Numbered from the stretch's first letter, positions 27,816 to 38,151 are shown. The stretch is DNA of 64,000 bases from Arthrospira sp. PCC 9108 (GCA_016745315.1 CP066886.1:1209501-1273500); one strand, 5' to 3'. The notes: a model not told the origin generated them from the letters alone. Numbers and translations: made by a program.

Positions 27816-29556
27816 AATCTCCATGATATTTCTTGGATTTTTTCGGCTAAGTCTTGGTGCAATTCTTGATTGTGTTTCCGGTTGGTCTGCACTTCAATAA
27901 TCGCTGAAGTTTGGGAGGCGATCGCCTGTTGATAATCTCTCACAAATTCCTCCTGTGTTTTGGGGGAGAAATATTTGATATTAAACAATTGGGCAGCATG
28001 GTCAAAATTGAGATGGTGCGGAGTGCCAAAATAGTTTTCAAATACATCATTAAATTTAGCAATCGGTAAAAATGAAAATATCCCGCCCCATTATTATTAA
28101 TAGCAATAATCCACAGGGGATGATTCAGGGCATTAACCATAGATAAAGAGTTGAGGTCATGGAGAAATGCTAAATCTCCAATTAGCAGAGTTGTGGGAGT
28201 ATTTAAACCCTGACCAAACCCAGTAGCAGAGGCGATAATTCCATCAATGCCGCTAGTACCTCGGTTGGCTGCTATTCTGACTGAATTTCCCCCATAAATT
28301 CCATATTCATTCATATCTCTAATCGGCATACTATTGGCTAAAAATAAGCCAGTGTCGGCGGGGATATGCCGCGAGACCAAATTGGCGATCGCCATTTCAT
28401 TTAACGATGATTCATTAATTAAATAGGTATCAATCGTTTCGCGAATTTTCGCCGATTTTAGCCATAATTTATCTTGCCAATCTTGGCAAATATTCGGATC
28501 TAAAAGAGGGGATAATTCCTCACATAATTGTTCGATATTACTTTCAATGCGATGGGAAACAATATGGGCGGGGTCATGGCGGCTGGGTTCGTCCGCGATC
28601 ATAATATAGTGACGAGGTGGGTGGATTTCCAAATACTCTAAAAACCGTTTTGATAAAATGCGATCGCCTATTTGTATCACCGTTTCCAGGGGTTTATAAC
28701 TCTGTCGAATATCCGTCAATAATAGCTGTTTATCAATCTTATTTCCCAGTCTGAAACCTGAACGAATATCAGCAAATACAGGGAATTTCAGCCGTTTCGC
28801 CAATTCTGACACTGCCTGTATTTGTGATATAGAGCTTAATCTTCCCAACGCCAAAATACCTGTTTGGCTATTGTTTAAAATCTCCGATATCTCCTTAATA
28901 TTATCTGCTGTTTGCCTCACCAGGGGAGTGGGGTAATCCGTCCAAGGACTACCACTACTTAGCCAACGCTTCAGAGGGAGAGTATAACCCAATGTAATAG
29001 CTGAATTAGTCGGGGCGAGGGGTTCGCGGAACATACAATTAAGGTGAACAGGTCCTTGAGGCGATCGCTGGGCACGATAAACAGCTTGATCAATAGTCGT
29101 CAAAACAAACGTCGGCGAAATCTTTTCATCAGGACAGGGAATATCAAATTTCCAACGCACATAATCACCATAAAGATTGACCTGATCAATAGTCTGATTA
29201 GCCCCCGTTTTTCGCAATTCTGGCGGGCGGTCAGCCGAGATAATAATCATCGGTAAATTATCCGTAGCCGCCTCAATAATAGCCGGGAAATAGTTGGCAG
29301 CAGCCGACCCAGAAGTAGATACCAAAACCGCTGGCTTTCCTGTCGCCCTCCCGTAGCCGATCGCATGAAAAGCCGCGCCCCTTTCGTCAAAAAAAACTCG
29401 CCGTTGTGCTTGATAATTACGGGCGATCGCCACAGTTAAAGGAGTCGATCGGGAACCAGGAGATACAATAAAATAACTCACCCCATGGCGAACTAACTCC
29501 TCGACAATGAGGTTTCCCCAAAGTATATTAATATTGGCTGCGTCAAACAAATTCAA
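27812..29556 (-). pseudogene. menD: menD (SEPHCHC synthase) with one-base frameshift
   Basis: MenD joins isochorismate and 2-oxoglutarate in phylloquinone synthesis. The frame is normal from ATG 29556: YFIVSPGSRSTPLTVA, the TPP Glu in SGSAAANYFPAIIEA, and GDLAFLHDLNSL. At INNNG the present frame goes to AGYFHFYRLL and stops at 27940. One extra G in the run at 28086-28089 restores NNNGGGIFSFLP and a normal tail ending EISWRF at 27812, for 581 residues. Loss of MenD would block phylloquinone for photosystem I, so a sequencing error is more likely than real decay. Confidence 0.9.
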
Positions 29557-29748
29557 TGGTCAAACCTCAGTAAATTGTCAACGTTATCATAAATCTGCTA
29601 TCTGGGACAAGTGTTATAGCCAACTGGCGGCAAGTTTGGACACCTGTAGACTAACAAATATAGCCACAGCAGGGAGTTGATGCCACAACCGCCCTTATAA
29701 TACTTTTATCCTACAGTAGATTTCAAATATCGCTCCCTATAATCTCCT

Positions 29749-30084
29749 ATGCAAAACACTCGTTTAAACCGATTTACTGATGCGATCGCCCAGCAAACCT
29801 TGCAATGGTTTCGTAACCCCTGGCGGCGCATCTCTGTATTATTGATTAGCCTATTTTTCGGCTTCTTCCTGGGAGTGGCGATCGCCACCATCGTTGGACA
29901 AGTCGGAAGTTGGGATGTCAGCGTCGCATTTATCACCCTGCTAGTCACTGAATGGATTAGTTGGTTATCTTACCGCAAAGTGTCTCGTAGTGAAATCAAT
30001 TCTTTATGGCTTGACCTCCTCAATAGCATGAAAATTGGCATGACTTATAGTTTATTTTTGCTTGCATTTTTACTGGGTTCTTAG
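29749..30084 (+). CDS. DUF565 / Ycf20 family membrane protein
   Basis: A 111-residue protein with three hydrophobic segments: ISVLLISLFFGFFLGVAIA, VSVAFITLLVTEWISWL and a C-terminal MTYSLFLLAFLLGS. It matches the cyanobacterial and plastid Ycf20/DUF565 family; plant members have been linked to non-photochemical quenching, but the cyanobacterial role is unclear. ATG 29749. The stop lies 14 bases before the glycerate kinase start, so they are probably one operon. Confidence 0.85.
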   Translation: MQNTRLNRFTDAIAQQTLQWFRNPWRRISVLLISLFFGFFLGVAIATIVGQVGSWDVSVAFITLLVTEWISWLSYRKVSRSEINSLWLDLLNSMKIGMTYSLFLLAFLLGS

Positions 30085-30097
30085 ACCGGATTTAATC

Positions 30098-31134
30098 ATG
30101 ATGGAAATTTTACAATCTTTGGAAACTGATACCGAACCGACACCAGAACAATGGCAACAACTGCTGAGACAAGAATTAAATAATCCCCAGCAAATGGCGG
30201 CTTTTGGTATCAATCCAGAACAGCTAGAAACAGCAATTAAACAACGTTATCAATTATGGCGATCGCTCCTTAAACATAACCCAGATTTACCGATTCTCTG
30301 GGAACAGCTACCCACATTATGGCACTTTTGGCTACCGTTTGCCATACAATTATCTCAGTTAAAAACCATCCTTAATCGTCCTTTAGTACAGGGAATATTA
30401 GGCGGACAGGGAACCGGAAAAACCACCCTATCAACCGTCATTTCTCGGATTCTCAATCTCCTAAATTATCAAGCCATTAGTATTTCTATTGATGATTTAT
30501 ATAAAACTTACGCCGATCGTCAAAGGCTGCGAGAACAAGATCCCCGTTTAATCTGGCGAGGTCCCCCGGCACCCATGATATTGACATCGGAATTCAACTT
30601 CTTGACCAACTCCGAAACCCTACACCCGGAGAAAAAATAATGATTCCCCGGTTTGATAAGTCTCTGTGGAATGGAGAAGGCGATCGCATAGAACCCCAAC
30701 AAATAGAAGCACCTGATATCATCTTATTTGAGGGCTGGTTTGTGGGATGTCAACCCGTAGAAGACCAGGCGTTTAATCATCCACCCCCCCCTATTATTAC
30801 TGATAGCGATCGCCAATTTGCGCGACAAATAAATCACCAATTAAAAGAGTATTTACCCCTCTGGGAACGTTTGGATAGATTAATAGTTCTCAACCCCGTT
30901 GATTATCGTTTATCCAAACAGTGGCGCGCACAAGCTGAACAGGAGATGAAAGCCTTGGGTAAGTCCGGAATGACCGACACAGAAATCAATCAATTTGTCG
31001 AATACTTTTGGAAATCTTTGCATCCCGAATTGTTTATTACTCCTCTGCTAACAGATAGCGATCGTGTTGATTTAGTAGTCGATATTCAGCCAGATCATTC
31101 AATCGGTCAAGTTTATCAACCGCCAAAAACTTGA
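30098..31134 (+). pseudogene. D-glycerate 3-kinase (GLYK type), one-base frameshift
   Basis: Phosphorylates glycerate to 3-phosphoglycerate, the last step of photorespiratory salvage. The P-loop is LGGQGTGKTT. The first frame runs to GPPAPM and stops at 30640; the second frame resumes as MIPRFDKSLWNGEGDR. Between them, GPPGTHDIDIGIQLLDQLR and PTPGEKI can be read if one base is added at the CCCCCGG run (30563-30569). Corrected length is about 345 residues. ATG 30098 or 30101 follows the Ycf20 gene closely. Probably functional if the sequence is in error. Confidence 0.85.
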
Positions 31135-31337
31135 CAAATTCCCCATCAATCAGCCATAATTAATCACCGTAAATCCATCCTATGAGGCTAAAAAATAAAA
31201 CTGGGCGGAATAGATGCTGTGAATTTCCTGCTAGACAAATTTAAATATGTCCTCAACTCACCATAATTAAATATACCATTATTCCCATTAATCATGATTT
31301 TAATATTTACAATATATCGGCATTGCTAGGAATAAAT

Positions 31338-32546
31338 ATGACCCAGATTATTCTAGGTTTACAGGGTTGGGTTTTAACCCTTACTTATATAGGGTTAGGA
31401 TTAGGTTATATTCCCGGTTTACGGATGAACCGTGCCACCATAGCTTTAGTAGGTTCAGCCCTGTTAATTGCCATAGGAACCTTAACCCTAGAACAGGCTT
31501 GGGATGCCATTGATCCTCATACCATTGTGTTTTTATTAAGCATGATGGTGATTAACGCTTACCTATCCTACTCTGGTTTTTTTAACCTAGCATTAGTTTA
31601 CCTATTACGATTCATTCATAGTCCCTTGGGATTGCTAGTTTTATTAACATTTGGCACAGGTATATTATCAGCCTTTTTCCTCAATGATACTCTAGCATTA
31701 GTTAGCACCCCCCTAACCTTAAAATTAGCCCGATCGCTCAAATTAAATCCTGTCCCGTATTTATTAGCGATCGCCGCCTCCACCAATATCGGTTCCCTCG
31801 CCACCCTCAGCGGTAATCCCCAAAATATCCTCGTCGGTTCCTTTTCCGGAATTAGTTATCTACAATTCGCCCAGACCTTAACCCCCGTCGCCATAGTAGG
31901 TTTAGGGCTACAAATTGGCCTCTTATGCCTACTTTATCCAGAAGTGCGAATATCACATCCTCTCCCCTCAAATTCCCTCACTCAATCACCATTATACTTA
32001 CATCGTCCCCTCCTGATTAAAACCATAATTGTCACCACTCTTTTATTAACCGCTTTTATCATCAATCTTCCCCTAGCAGAATCAGCATTTTTAGCCGCCG
32101 CCATATTATTGATTACCCGCAGGATTAAACCTCAGCGAGTCTTACAACAAGTAGACTGGTCATTATTAGTAATGTTTTCGGGACTATTTATCCTCACGTA
32201 CTGTGTGCAATCTTTGCAACTGTTAAATCATCTGTCAACTTGGGTATCCTATCCCCTAGGTTTATTAGTTATTACCGCCTTATTATCCAACATAATTTCT
32301 AATGTCCCCACCGTCTTACTCCTACAATCATTTATTCCCCCAGATGCCACCTCAAGCTGGATTCTCCTAGCCGCCTCAGCCACTCTAGCCGGGAATCTCA
32401 CCCTATTTGGTTCTGTAGCCAATCTAATTACCGTAGAAGCCGCCGCATCTGGAGGCGATCGCCTATCATTTTGGGAACACCTCCGTTTCGGCTTTCCCTT
32501 AACAGTCATAACATTAACGATTACTTACATTTGGGTGATCTTTTGA
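31338..32546 (+). CDS. anion/sodium transporter of the ArsB/NhaD (SLC13-like) superfamily
   Basis: About 402 residues with roughly eleven hydrophobic spans. The repeated motif pattern, FFLNDTLALVSTPLTL and later LSNIISNVPTVLLLQSF, plus NIGSLATLSGNPQNILVGS, is typical of ion transporter superfamily re-entrant regions. Substrate (citrate-like anion, arsenite or Na+/H+) cannot be decided. ATG 31338 is preferred over the TTG at 31323. Confidence 0.8.
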   Translation: MTQIILGLQGWVLTLTYIGLGLGYIPGLRMNRATIALVGSALLIAIGTLTLEQAWDAIDPHTIVFLLSMMVINAYLSYSGFFNLALVYLLRFIHSPLGLLVLLTFGTGILSAFFLNDTLALVSTPLTLKLARSLKLNPVPYLLAIAASTNIGSLATLSGNPQNILVGSFSGISYLQFAQTLTPVAIVGLGLQIGLLCLLYPEVRISHPLPSNSLTQSPLYLHRPLLIKTIIVTTLLLTAFIINLPLAESAFLAAAILLITRRIKPQRVLQQVDWSLLVMFSGLFILTYCVQSLQLLNHLSTWVSYPLGLLVITALLSNIISNVPTVLLLQSFIPPDATSSWILLAASATLAGNLTLFGSVANLITVEAAASGGDRLSFWEHLRFGFPLTVITLTITYIWVIF

Positions 32547-32790
32547 CAGTCATCTGTGCTATACTCCAATTTAGCTAAACTGAGTGCATCTTAGTAGCCA
32601 CTAATTCAACTAAAATCCTCGGAAATCAACCTCAATTAATAAGTATAAATACTCACTCTCTAACCATTGATTGATTGAGATAACTTATGGCATTGACAAG
32701 TAATTCTTACCTAAAACCATTGCTTTTTTACTATCCATAATGTGATAATGATTGAAAAAATATCAACCCGATGTTTAGGAGGGTGTATTA

Positions 32791-32964
32791 ATGGATCATT
32801 ATATAGCTTACGGACTTTTGTTAGCTTTGGTAAACGGCGCTATCTGTATCTCCATCCCCGCGTTAGTATCTTACACAAAGCGCAAAAGCCACCCCCAAGC
32901 CACCCCAGATGATACCGCCGCCACAATCAACCTGAAAGAACTATTGTCTCAGGAAGCCAACTAG
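32791..32964 (+). CDS. 57-residue single-pass membrane protein
   Basis: A strong ribosome site TAGGAGGG (32776-32783) precedes ATG 32791. The product has one hydrophobic segment (YIAYGLLLALVNGAICISIPALV, split by Asn), a positive YTKRKSH stop-transfer sequence and a hydrophilic tail ending LSQEAN. The size and layout resemble small subunits of photosynthetic or NDH complexes, but I cannot match it to any of them. It is too short for usual ORF cut-offs and easy to miss. Confidence 0.65.
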   Translation: MDHYIAYGLLLALVNGAICISIPALVSYTKRKSHPQATPDDTAATINLKELLSQEAN

Positions 32965-33075
32965 GAGAGCTTTTTTGAGTGACAGCCAAAAACCCGGCAA
33001 TTTCGGGAGATAACCTAGGATTCGCAATGGCTTCTCAGGTTATCCCTGTTGTTTGGTCTGCTGATCGAAAGTCAA

Positions 33076-33600
33076 TCAATCGCAGTAGAGAGTCTCGCGG
33101 GTATCGCGTCCTGTTACTGGATTTGTACCGTCCGCCACTTCACAAAGCAGTTGTTGCTGATCTCGACGCAACATGACATCAGTAAAATCAGCCCCAGTAA
33201 TAATCGCCCCACGGAAATCCGCATTGTAGGCGTAGGCTTCCTCCAGCAAAGCATTAGTGAGATTAGCCCTAACTAACCGCGCCGTGTCTAGGGTAGCAAA
33301 ACGTAAATCAGCAGACTCTAGGTTAACATCCTGCATTTTCGCCCCAAATAGGCTAACTCCCCGTAGGTCGGTATGACTGAAATTGCTACCCTGTAGGTTA
33401 GCAAAATCAAACTCGGAGTCCTTGAGGTCCTGTCCTGAGAAGTCCACACCTATCAGATTGCGTTTTTCGTAGTTTTCCGCGATCGCCGGCGATGTGGTAA
33501 TAGTAGCTATTAGTCCCCAACCCATCCCTAAAATTAAAGCGATCGCTGCTATACGCGAGAGAATTGTCCTATTGATTATCCTGGGAAACGAGAAACCCAT
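33076..33600 (-). CDS. lumenal or periplasmic pentapeptide-repeat protein
   Basis: Starting at ATG 33600 gives MGFSFPRII, a hydrophobic segment and a signal-peptidase site near SPAIAEN; a longer frame reaches 33690 without support. The mature part has pentapeptide repeats (NLIGVDFSGQDLKDSEFDFANLQG in sense) and a distinctive end with two Cys (LLCEVADG, ETLYCD), like the thylakoid-lumen TL15/TL17-type proteins. Function unknown. It is divergent from the yraN-like gene, starts 45 bases apart. Confidence 0.82.
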   Translation of the reverse strand: MGFSFPRIINRTILSRIAAIALILGMGWGLIATITTSPAIAENYEKRNLIGVDFSGQDLKDSEFDFANLQGSNFSHTDLRGVSLFGAKMQDVNLESADLRFATLDTARLVRANLTNALLEEAYAYNADFRGAIITGADFTDVMLRRDQQQLLCEVADGTNPVTGRDTRETLYCD

Positions 33601-33645
33601 ACCTTTTGATCTATCTATCCAAAAATCTATATTGAGTTTACTGTA

Positions 33646-34083
33646 ATGTCGCGTCATATAGGAACATTGGGAGAACAACTCGTCGCACAATGGTTACAAC
33701 AAACGGGCTGGCAGATTTTATACCATCAATATCATTGTCGTTGGGGAGAAATCGACCTCATTGGTCATCGAGAAACCGCCCTAATTTTTGTAGAAGTCAA
33801 AACCCGCAGTCGAGGAAACTGGGACGCAAACGGTGCTTTAGCCATTACTGCGACCAAACAAGCCAAACTGATCCGAACCGCAGAACACTTTTTAAGCGCC
33901 CATCCCCATTTCAGTAATCATCCTTGTCGATTCGATGTCGCCCTAGTTAGATGTCAACACCAGAACCCAGCAACAAACAACCCGATCGCAGCATCACCTC
34001 AGATTGTGACACCAGGTAAATCCATTCATATAGAAGCCTATCAGCTTACCCTAGAAGACTATATCGAATCAGCCTTTTCCTGA
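33646..34083 (+). CDS. YraN/UPF0102 family nuclease-fold protein
   Basis: A 145-residue protein with the Holliday-junction-resolvase-like fold. It has GEQLVAQWLQQTGWQILY, WGEIDLIGH and FVEVKTRS, giving the E-X-D and E-V-K residues of a PD-(D/E)XK site. A low-complexity insertion (QNPATNNPIAASPQ) lies before the final strand. The physiological role of UPF0102 is not established. ATG 33646. Confidence 0.88.
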   Translation: MSRHIGTLGEQLVAQWLQQTGWQILYHQYHCRWGEIDLIGHRETALIFVEVKTRSRGNWDANGALAITATKQAKLIRTAEHFLSAHPHFSNHPCRFDVALVRCQHQNPATNNPIAASPQIVTPGKSIHIEAYQLTLEDYIESAFS

Positions 34084-34126
34084 GCGTGCATTAGCGAAAC
34101 TTCCAGCAAAACAATCAAGTTAAACC

Positions 34127-34516
34127 TCAGGCTAAAGCCTCTGGACAATAGCCCAGACCCCTAACAAACTGAGTGCGGAATGTTTCAATATCCTCTCGAT
34201 TTGGGCTACCATGAGAAACCACCGCCACCTGGTAGCGACGCATCACACTCAAGGGAGATTGTCCAGTTTCCAGAGCCCACAAAGCCATCTGAATACGAAT
34301 GTCCGGTTCATAGGGAATCCCCAATTCGTACATAAAAGCCCTAAAATCACCATGTTGGTGGGGCGTTAAATACTCACTCATCTTAACTTTGATGATCCAG
34401 CCGTCAATTTGATGAATCACGGTCATAAACTTGACCGGAAGGTGAGTCTGACCCCTAAGAAAATCAACAACTCTCAGTGTTAAACTCGTGTTGGCAAGGT
34501 AGTATAGATATTCCAT
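34127..34516 (-). CDS. conserved-looking hypothetical protein
   Basis: 129 residues, no signal or membrane segment. It looks like a real globular protein with ordered helix/strand alternation (RVVDFLRGQTHLPVKFMTVIH, DIRIQMALWALETGQSP, REDIETFRTQFVRGLGY). I do not recognise the family. Codon use and HIP1-poor composition are similar to neighbours. ATG 34516. Confidence 0.6.
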   Translation of the reverse strand: MEYLYYLANTSLTLRVVDFLRGQTHLPVKFMTVIHQIDGWIIKVKMSEYLTPHQHGDFRAFMYELGIPYEPDIRIQMALWALETGQSPLSVMRRYQVAVVSHGSPNREDIETFRTQFVRGLGYCPEALA

Positions 34517-34855
34517 TCCATTGTTTCTCCCGCGTCTTCCTGTCTCCCCCCACCCGCTTGCAACTCCTAAATGGTTAAGGACTTGTTACCTGCTGCGGTG
34601 GTAACCCAATAGTGATCAGGGTATCGGTTACTAGCTTTCGAGTGTCCGGTGTTAGCTGTCAGCCGCAGGCTTTCAGAAAAATTCCTTACCCCCTGTTCCA
34701 GTTTTCCTTATCCCCTGTTCTGTATTTCCTATTTTGACAAGGCTATACTTATATCATTGCGGGATATTACCCCTTTTAATAGGGGAAAATTACCCGTTCT
34801 GATCTGGGGGATTATACCCAAGTTTACCTCAGAAAGCGCGATTTTAGTGTTGGGA

Positions 34856-35974
34856 ATGACAGAAGTAGTGGACAAATTAGATAGAACTTTGCAGGGGTAT
34901 GATTATGAATTACCTCCCGATCGCATCGCTCAAAATCCAGTAATCCCTAGGGACTCATCCCGCCTGTTAGTGGTGGATTCGCCCCAGTCCCATCAACACC
35001 GTTTATTTCGGGATTTACCAGATTTATTACAACCACAGGATTTACTGATTCTCAATAATACCCGCGTACTCCCCGCCCGTCTCTACGGTCGCAAGAGTCG
35101 ATCGGCGGCGATCGAGATTTTATTGCTACAGGAGCAAGCCCCAAACTGTTGGTTAGCTTTGGTCAAGCCCGGAAAACGGTTTAAGATAGGCGATCGCCTC
35201 GAGTTTCAGTCCAAATCTGGCGGCGAAATACTTTATGCTACCGTTATCGATACTAACCCCAGTACGGGCGGAAGGTTGCTCAAGTTTGAGGTTCCCCAAG
35301 GCCAATCTTTGGTTTCTATTTTAGATCAATTTGGCGAAATCCCTTTTCCTCCCTATGTTACTGATTCTCAGGCTTTAGCCGAACAGTATCAAACTATTTA
35401 TGGCGATCGCCCTGGGGCCGTGGCCGCACCTACAGCCGGGTTACACTTTACAGAAGAACTATTTCAAAGACTCTCTCAGCAACACATTGATCACGCTTTC
35501 GTCACCCTTCATGTGGGCTTAGGAACTTTTCGTCCCGTGGAAGTTGAGGATATTACCACCCACCAAATGCACGCCGAATGGGTCGAATTGCCTCCCGAAA
35601 CCGTCGAGAAAATCAATCAAACCCGCGCCCGTGGTGGTCGCATCATTGCCGTGGGAACTACCGTAGTGCGGACTTTGGAAGGTATAGCAGCCGCCCAAAA
35701 TTCTGGCGATCGCTCTATTCAACCTTACTGCGGCGAAATTAACCTATTTATTTATCCCGGCTATCGCTGGCGCGTCATTGATGGACTGATTACTAATTTT
35801 CACCTACCGCGATCGAGTTTACTGATGTTGGTATCAGCTTTAATTGGTCGTGAAAGACTCATGAAATTATATCAGGATGCCTTAGAACAACCACCCAATG
35901 ATTTCGGCAACCGATATCGCTTTTACTCTTTTGGTGATGCCATGTTGATTCTGCCAGCAGCCGTTCAAAAATAA
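34856..35974 (+). CDS. queA: tRNA preQ1(34) S-adenosylmethionine ribosyltransferase-isomerase
   Basis: Transfers ribose from AdoMet to preQ1 in tRNA, forming epoxyqueuosine. ATG 34856 gives the standard N-terminus (LDRTLQGYDYELPPDRIAQ), RDSSRLLVVD and NNTRVLPARL. The core motifs GAVAAPTAGLHFTEELF and HVGLGTFRPV follow, then TNFHLPRSSLLMLVSA. Length is 372 residues, normal for QueA. The frame is open back to 34649 but the extra residues look non-coding. Confidence 0.95.
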   Translation: MTEVVDKLDRTLQGYDYELPPDRIAQNPVIPRDSSRLLVVDSPQSHQHRLFRDLPDLLQPQDLLILNNTRVLPARLYGRKSRSAAIEILLLQEQAPNCWLALVKPGKRFKIGDRLEFQSKSGGEILYATVIDTNPSTGGRLLKFEVPQGQSLVSILDQFGEIPFPPYVTDSQALAEQYQTIYGDRPGAVAAPTAGLHFTEELFQRLSQQHIDHAFVTLHVGLGTFRPVEVEDITTHQMHAEWVELPPETVEKINQTRARGGRIIAVGTTVVRTLEGIAAAQNSGDRSIQPYCGEINLFIYPGYRWRVIDGLITNFHLPRSSLLMLVSALIGRERLMKLYQDALEQPPNDFGNRYRFYSFGDAMLILPAAVQK

Positions 35975-35978
35975 CCCC

Positions 35979-36014
35979 AAAGCCGGACATCAACAAAAAC
36001 TGACATCCGGCTTT
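35979..36014. terminator. bidirectional terminator between queA and rpmF
   Basis: AAAGCCGGA (35979-35987) pairs with TCCGGCTTT (36006-36014), flanked by an A-run on the left and T-run on the right, so it can terminate both convergent genes. Confidence 0.75.
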
Positions 36015-36032
36015 TCAACCAACATCCCCGGG

Positions 36033-36209
36033 TTATTCCTCGTCGCCCTCCTCATCATCTGTCGGATAGACGAAACTTGCAGACCGACCTGTAAGGACCG
36101 ATTTACCTAGGGATAAGGCTTTTTCGGCTTGGACTCTAGCTTTGCGCTTCCAAGTCGCTTTTCGCATATTCCGCTTGGATTTAGAGGTTCGTTTCTTTGG
36201 AACAGCCAT
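36033..36209 (-). CDS. rpmF: 50S ribosomal protein L32
   Basis: 58 residues from ATG 36209: MAVPKKRTSKSKRNMRKATW is the standard L32 opening. The basic core is followed by an acidic tail (DDEEGDEE), common in cyanobacteria. The Cys pair of zinc-binding L32 forms is absent, as in other cyanobacterial L32. The frame extends upstream to 36296 but that part is not L32. Confidence 0.95.
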   Translation of the reverse strand: MAVPKKRTSKSKRNMRKATWKRKARVQAEKALSLGKSVLTGRSASFVYPTDDEEGDEE

Positions 36210-36287
36210 GACCAGATTAAACTCAAATTTAACAAGACAAACTCTGATTATATCACATTCGGCGACAATATGGTATCGGCTACACTC

Positions 36288-36315
36288 AACCCCCAACCCC
36301 CAACCCCCAACCCCT
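36288..36315. repeat. 4 x CAACCCC tandem repeat
   Basis: Four exact heptamers in the gap upstream of rpmF. A short simple-sequence tract; no function assigned. Confidence 0.7.
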
Positions 36316-36350
36316 CAGCTAAACCCCAACACCCAATTAATTGATAACTA

Positions 36351-36854
36351 TTATGATTGAATGCCCTTAATGACGCGACCTGCAATGATTCCTAGGGAGT
36401 TTCCTAGCTGCTTTTTGATCCGCCATTTAGCAAAGTCTTTATCGTATGCTTCTCCCTGAGTTTGATAGGCTTTCCAGGCTTGCAAACTCAATCCTAGACC
36501 CCATAATAAAGCGATCGTTAAAGCAAAAGCCATACCCTGGGTAGTCACCAGATTTAATAAAATTAGGAAAGAGTTAACGATCGCATATTTAACAGCATCT
36601 TGCCGTAATTTTTGCCGACGTTCCTGATTAAATACCTGTTTTTCGGTTAACTCCACTTTCCGAGTCTGCCATTCTAATTCCGCCGCCTGTAAATTTTCCG
36701 AGCTAATTCCCAACTCCATTGCCATTTCCTCCAACTGGGTGCGGGTGAGTTCCCCAGTTTCTTGACTGCGAGCCATAGCAATTTGTAGAATTTCTTGGGC
36801 ATCTTCTTGTTGGATAGAAGTGGGACTGATGTTTGTATTTAGATTATTTTCCAT
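36351..36854 (-). CDS. 2TM-domain membrane protein
   Basis: About 167 residues from ATG 36854. The N-terminal soluble helical part (DAQEILQIAMARSQETGELTRTQLEEMA, LGIS) is followed by the 2TM domain: VKYAIVNSFLILLNLV and FALTIALLWGLGLSLQAW, ending in a conserved-type AKWRIKK. 2TM domains also occur as anchors of histidine kinases; the role of the stand-alone form is unknown. Confidence 0.8.
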   Translation of the reverse strand: MENNLNTNISPTSIQQEDAQEILQIAMARSQETGELTRTQLEEMAMELGISSENLQAAELEWQTRKVELTEKQVFNQERRQKLRQDAVKYAIVNSFLILLNLVTTQGMAFALTIALLWGLGLSLQAWKAYQTQGEAYDKDFAKWRIKKQLGNSLGIIAGRVIKGIQS

Positions 36855-36992
36855 AGCCAATGTCTTGATAAGTGTTCTGATAACTGCGATTTTAGCAAGT
36901 TTTGACTAATTTGAGCAGTCGCCACACTCCCCGATTATCCGAACACCAGAGATATATTCAGTTATACTATAGCTAAAATTACGGTAATTTAC

Positions 36993-38141
36993 ATGATCAT
37001 ATCACACATAATCCTGAAAAATTGGCGCAACTTTCGTGCCGTTGAGGTGGACTTATGCGATCGTATATTTATAGTCGGTCCCAACGCCTGCGGTAAGTCC
37101 AACTTTCTCGATGCTTTCAGATTTTTAAGGGATTTAGCCAAACCCGGCGGCGGTCTCCAAAAAGCCGTAGGCGATCGAGGTGGAGTTTCTAAAATTCGGA
37201 GTCTTTCCGCCCGCCGTTATCCTAATGTAGAAATCGAAATTCACCTATCCCAACCAAATGCCACAGCACCCCTTTGGAAATATGCCATAGGATTTAAACA
37301 GAGAAAAGGTGGCAAAAATGAACCAATTATTGCCTATGAAAGAGTCTGGCATCACCACCAACAAATTATCAATCGACCTGATGGAGATGATCAACGAGAT
37401 GAGTTAAGACTTACCCAAACCTATTTAGAACAAATTAATGCCAATGCCCAATTTCGAGACATTGCCAAATTTTTAGAATCGATTTTATACTTACATATAA
37501 TTCCCCAATTGGTTCGCCACCCCGAAGCATTTGCTACCCCCGGACTTTTCGAAGATCCCTTTGGCAGAACTTTTTTAGAAAGGGTAGCCAAGACATCAGA
37601 AAAAACCCGCAAATCACGACTAAAAAAAATTGAAGAAGCCCTCAAGTTAGCCGTACCCCAGTTAAAAAATTTAACCGATACTAAAGACGAAATGGGTGTC
37701 CCTCATTTAGAGGCTATTTATGAACATTGGCGACCCCAAGCCGGAAAACAAAGGGAAGACCAATTTTCTGATGGTACATTAAGACTCATTGGACTACTAT
37801 GGTCTTTGTTAGAATCCGATTCCTTGTTATTACTAGAAGAACCAGAATTATCATTAAATTCGGGAATTATTAACCAGCTACCTCCCCTAATTTATCGACT
37901 ACAACGATCCAAAAAACGGCAAGTTATTATTACTACCCATAGTGCCGATTTACTTTCAGACCAGGGTATTGGTGGCCAAGAAGTTATCTTAATGATACCT
38001 AAGCCGGAGGGAACCGAAGTTAAAATAGCTTCTAGTGATGACAACATTAGACTGCTATTAGAAGGAGGTTTAACTATAGCAGATGCTGCATTACCTCAGA
38101 CAGTCCCCCCTCAAATTCAACAACTAAGTTTATTCCAATAA
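36993..38141 (+). CDS. AAA ATPase of the RecF/OLD-like (AAA15/AAA21) type
   Basis: 382 residues with an ABC/SMC-like layout. The N-terminus MIISHIILKNWRNFRAVEVDL leads to Walker A GPNACGKS (near residue 28). The signature-like DGTLRLIGLLWSLL precedes Walker B LLLLEEPELSL (near 279), and the switch is ITTHSADLL. It has no fused TOPRIM domain. The next gene, starting 11 bases after its stop, is a small DUF4276/TOPRIM-like protein, so the two probably form one functional unit of the kind seen in phage-defence pairs. Defence activity is inference. Confidence 0.85.
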   Translation: MIISHIILKNWRNFRAVEVDLCDRIFIVGPNACGKSNFLDAFRFLRDLAKPGGGLQKAVGDRGGVSKIRSLSARRYPNVEIEIHLSQPNATAPLWKYAIGFKQRKGGKNEPIIAYERVWHHHQQIINRPDGDDQRDELRLTQTYLEQINANAQFRDIAKFLESILYLHIIPQLVRHPEAFATPGLFEDPFGRTFLERVAKTSEKTRKSRLKKIEEALKLAVPQLKNLTDTKDEMGVPHLEAIYEHWRPQAGKQREDQFSDGTLRLIGLLWSLLESDSLLLLEEPELSLNSGIINQLPPLIYRLQRSKKRQVIITTHSADLLSDQGIGGQEVILMIPKPEGTEVKIASSDDNIRLLLEGGLTIADAALPQTVPPQIQQLSLFQ

Positions 38142-38151
38142 GTTGATATCA

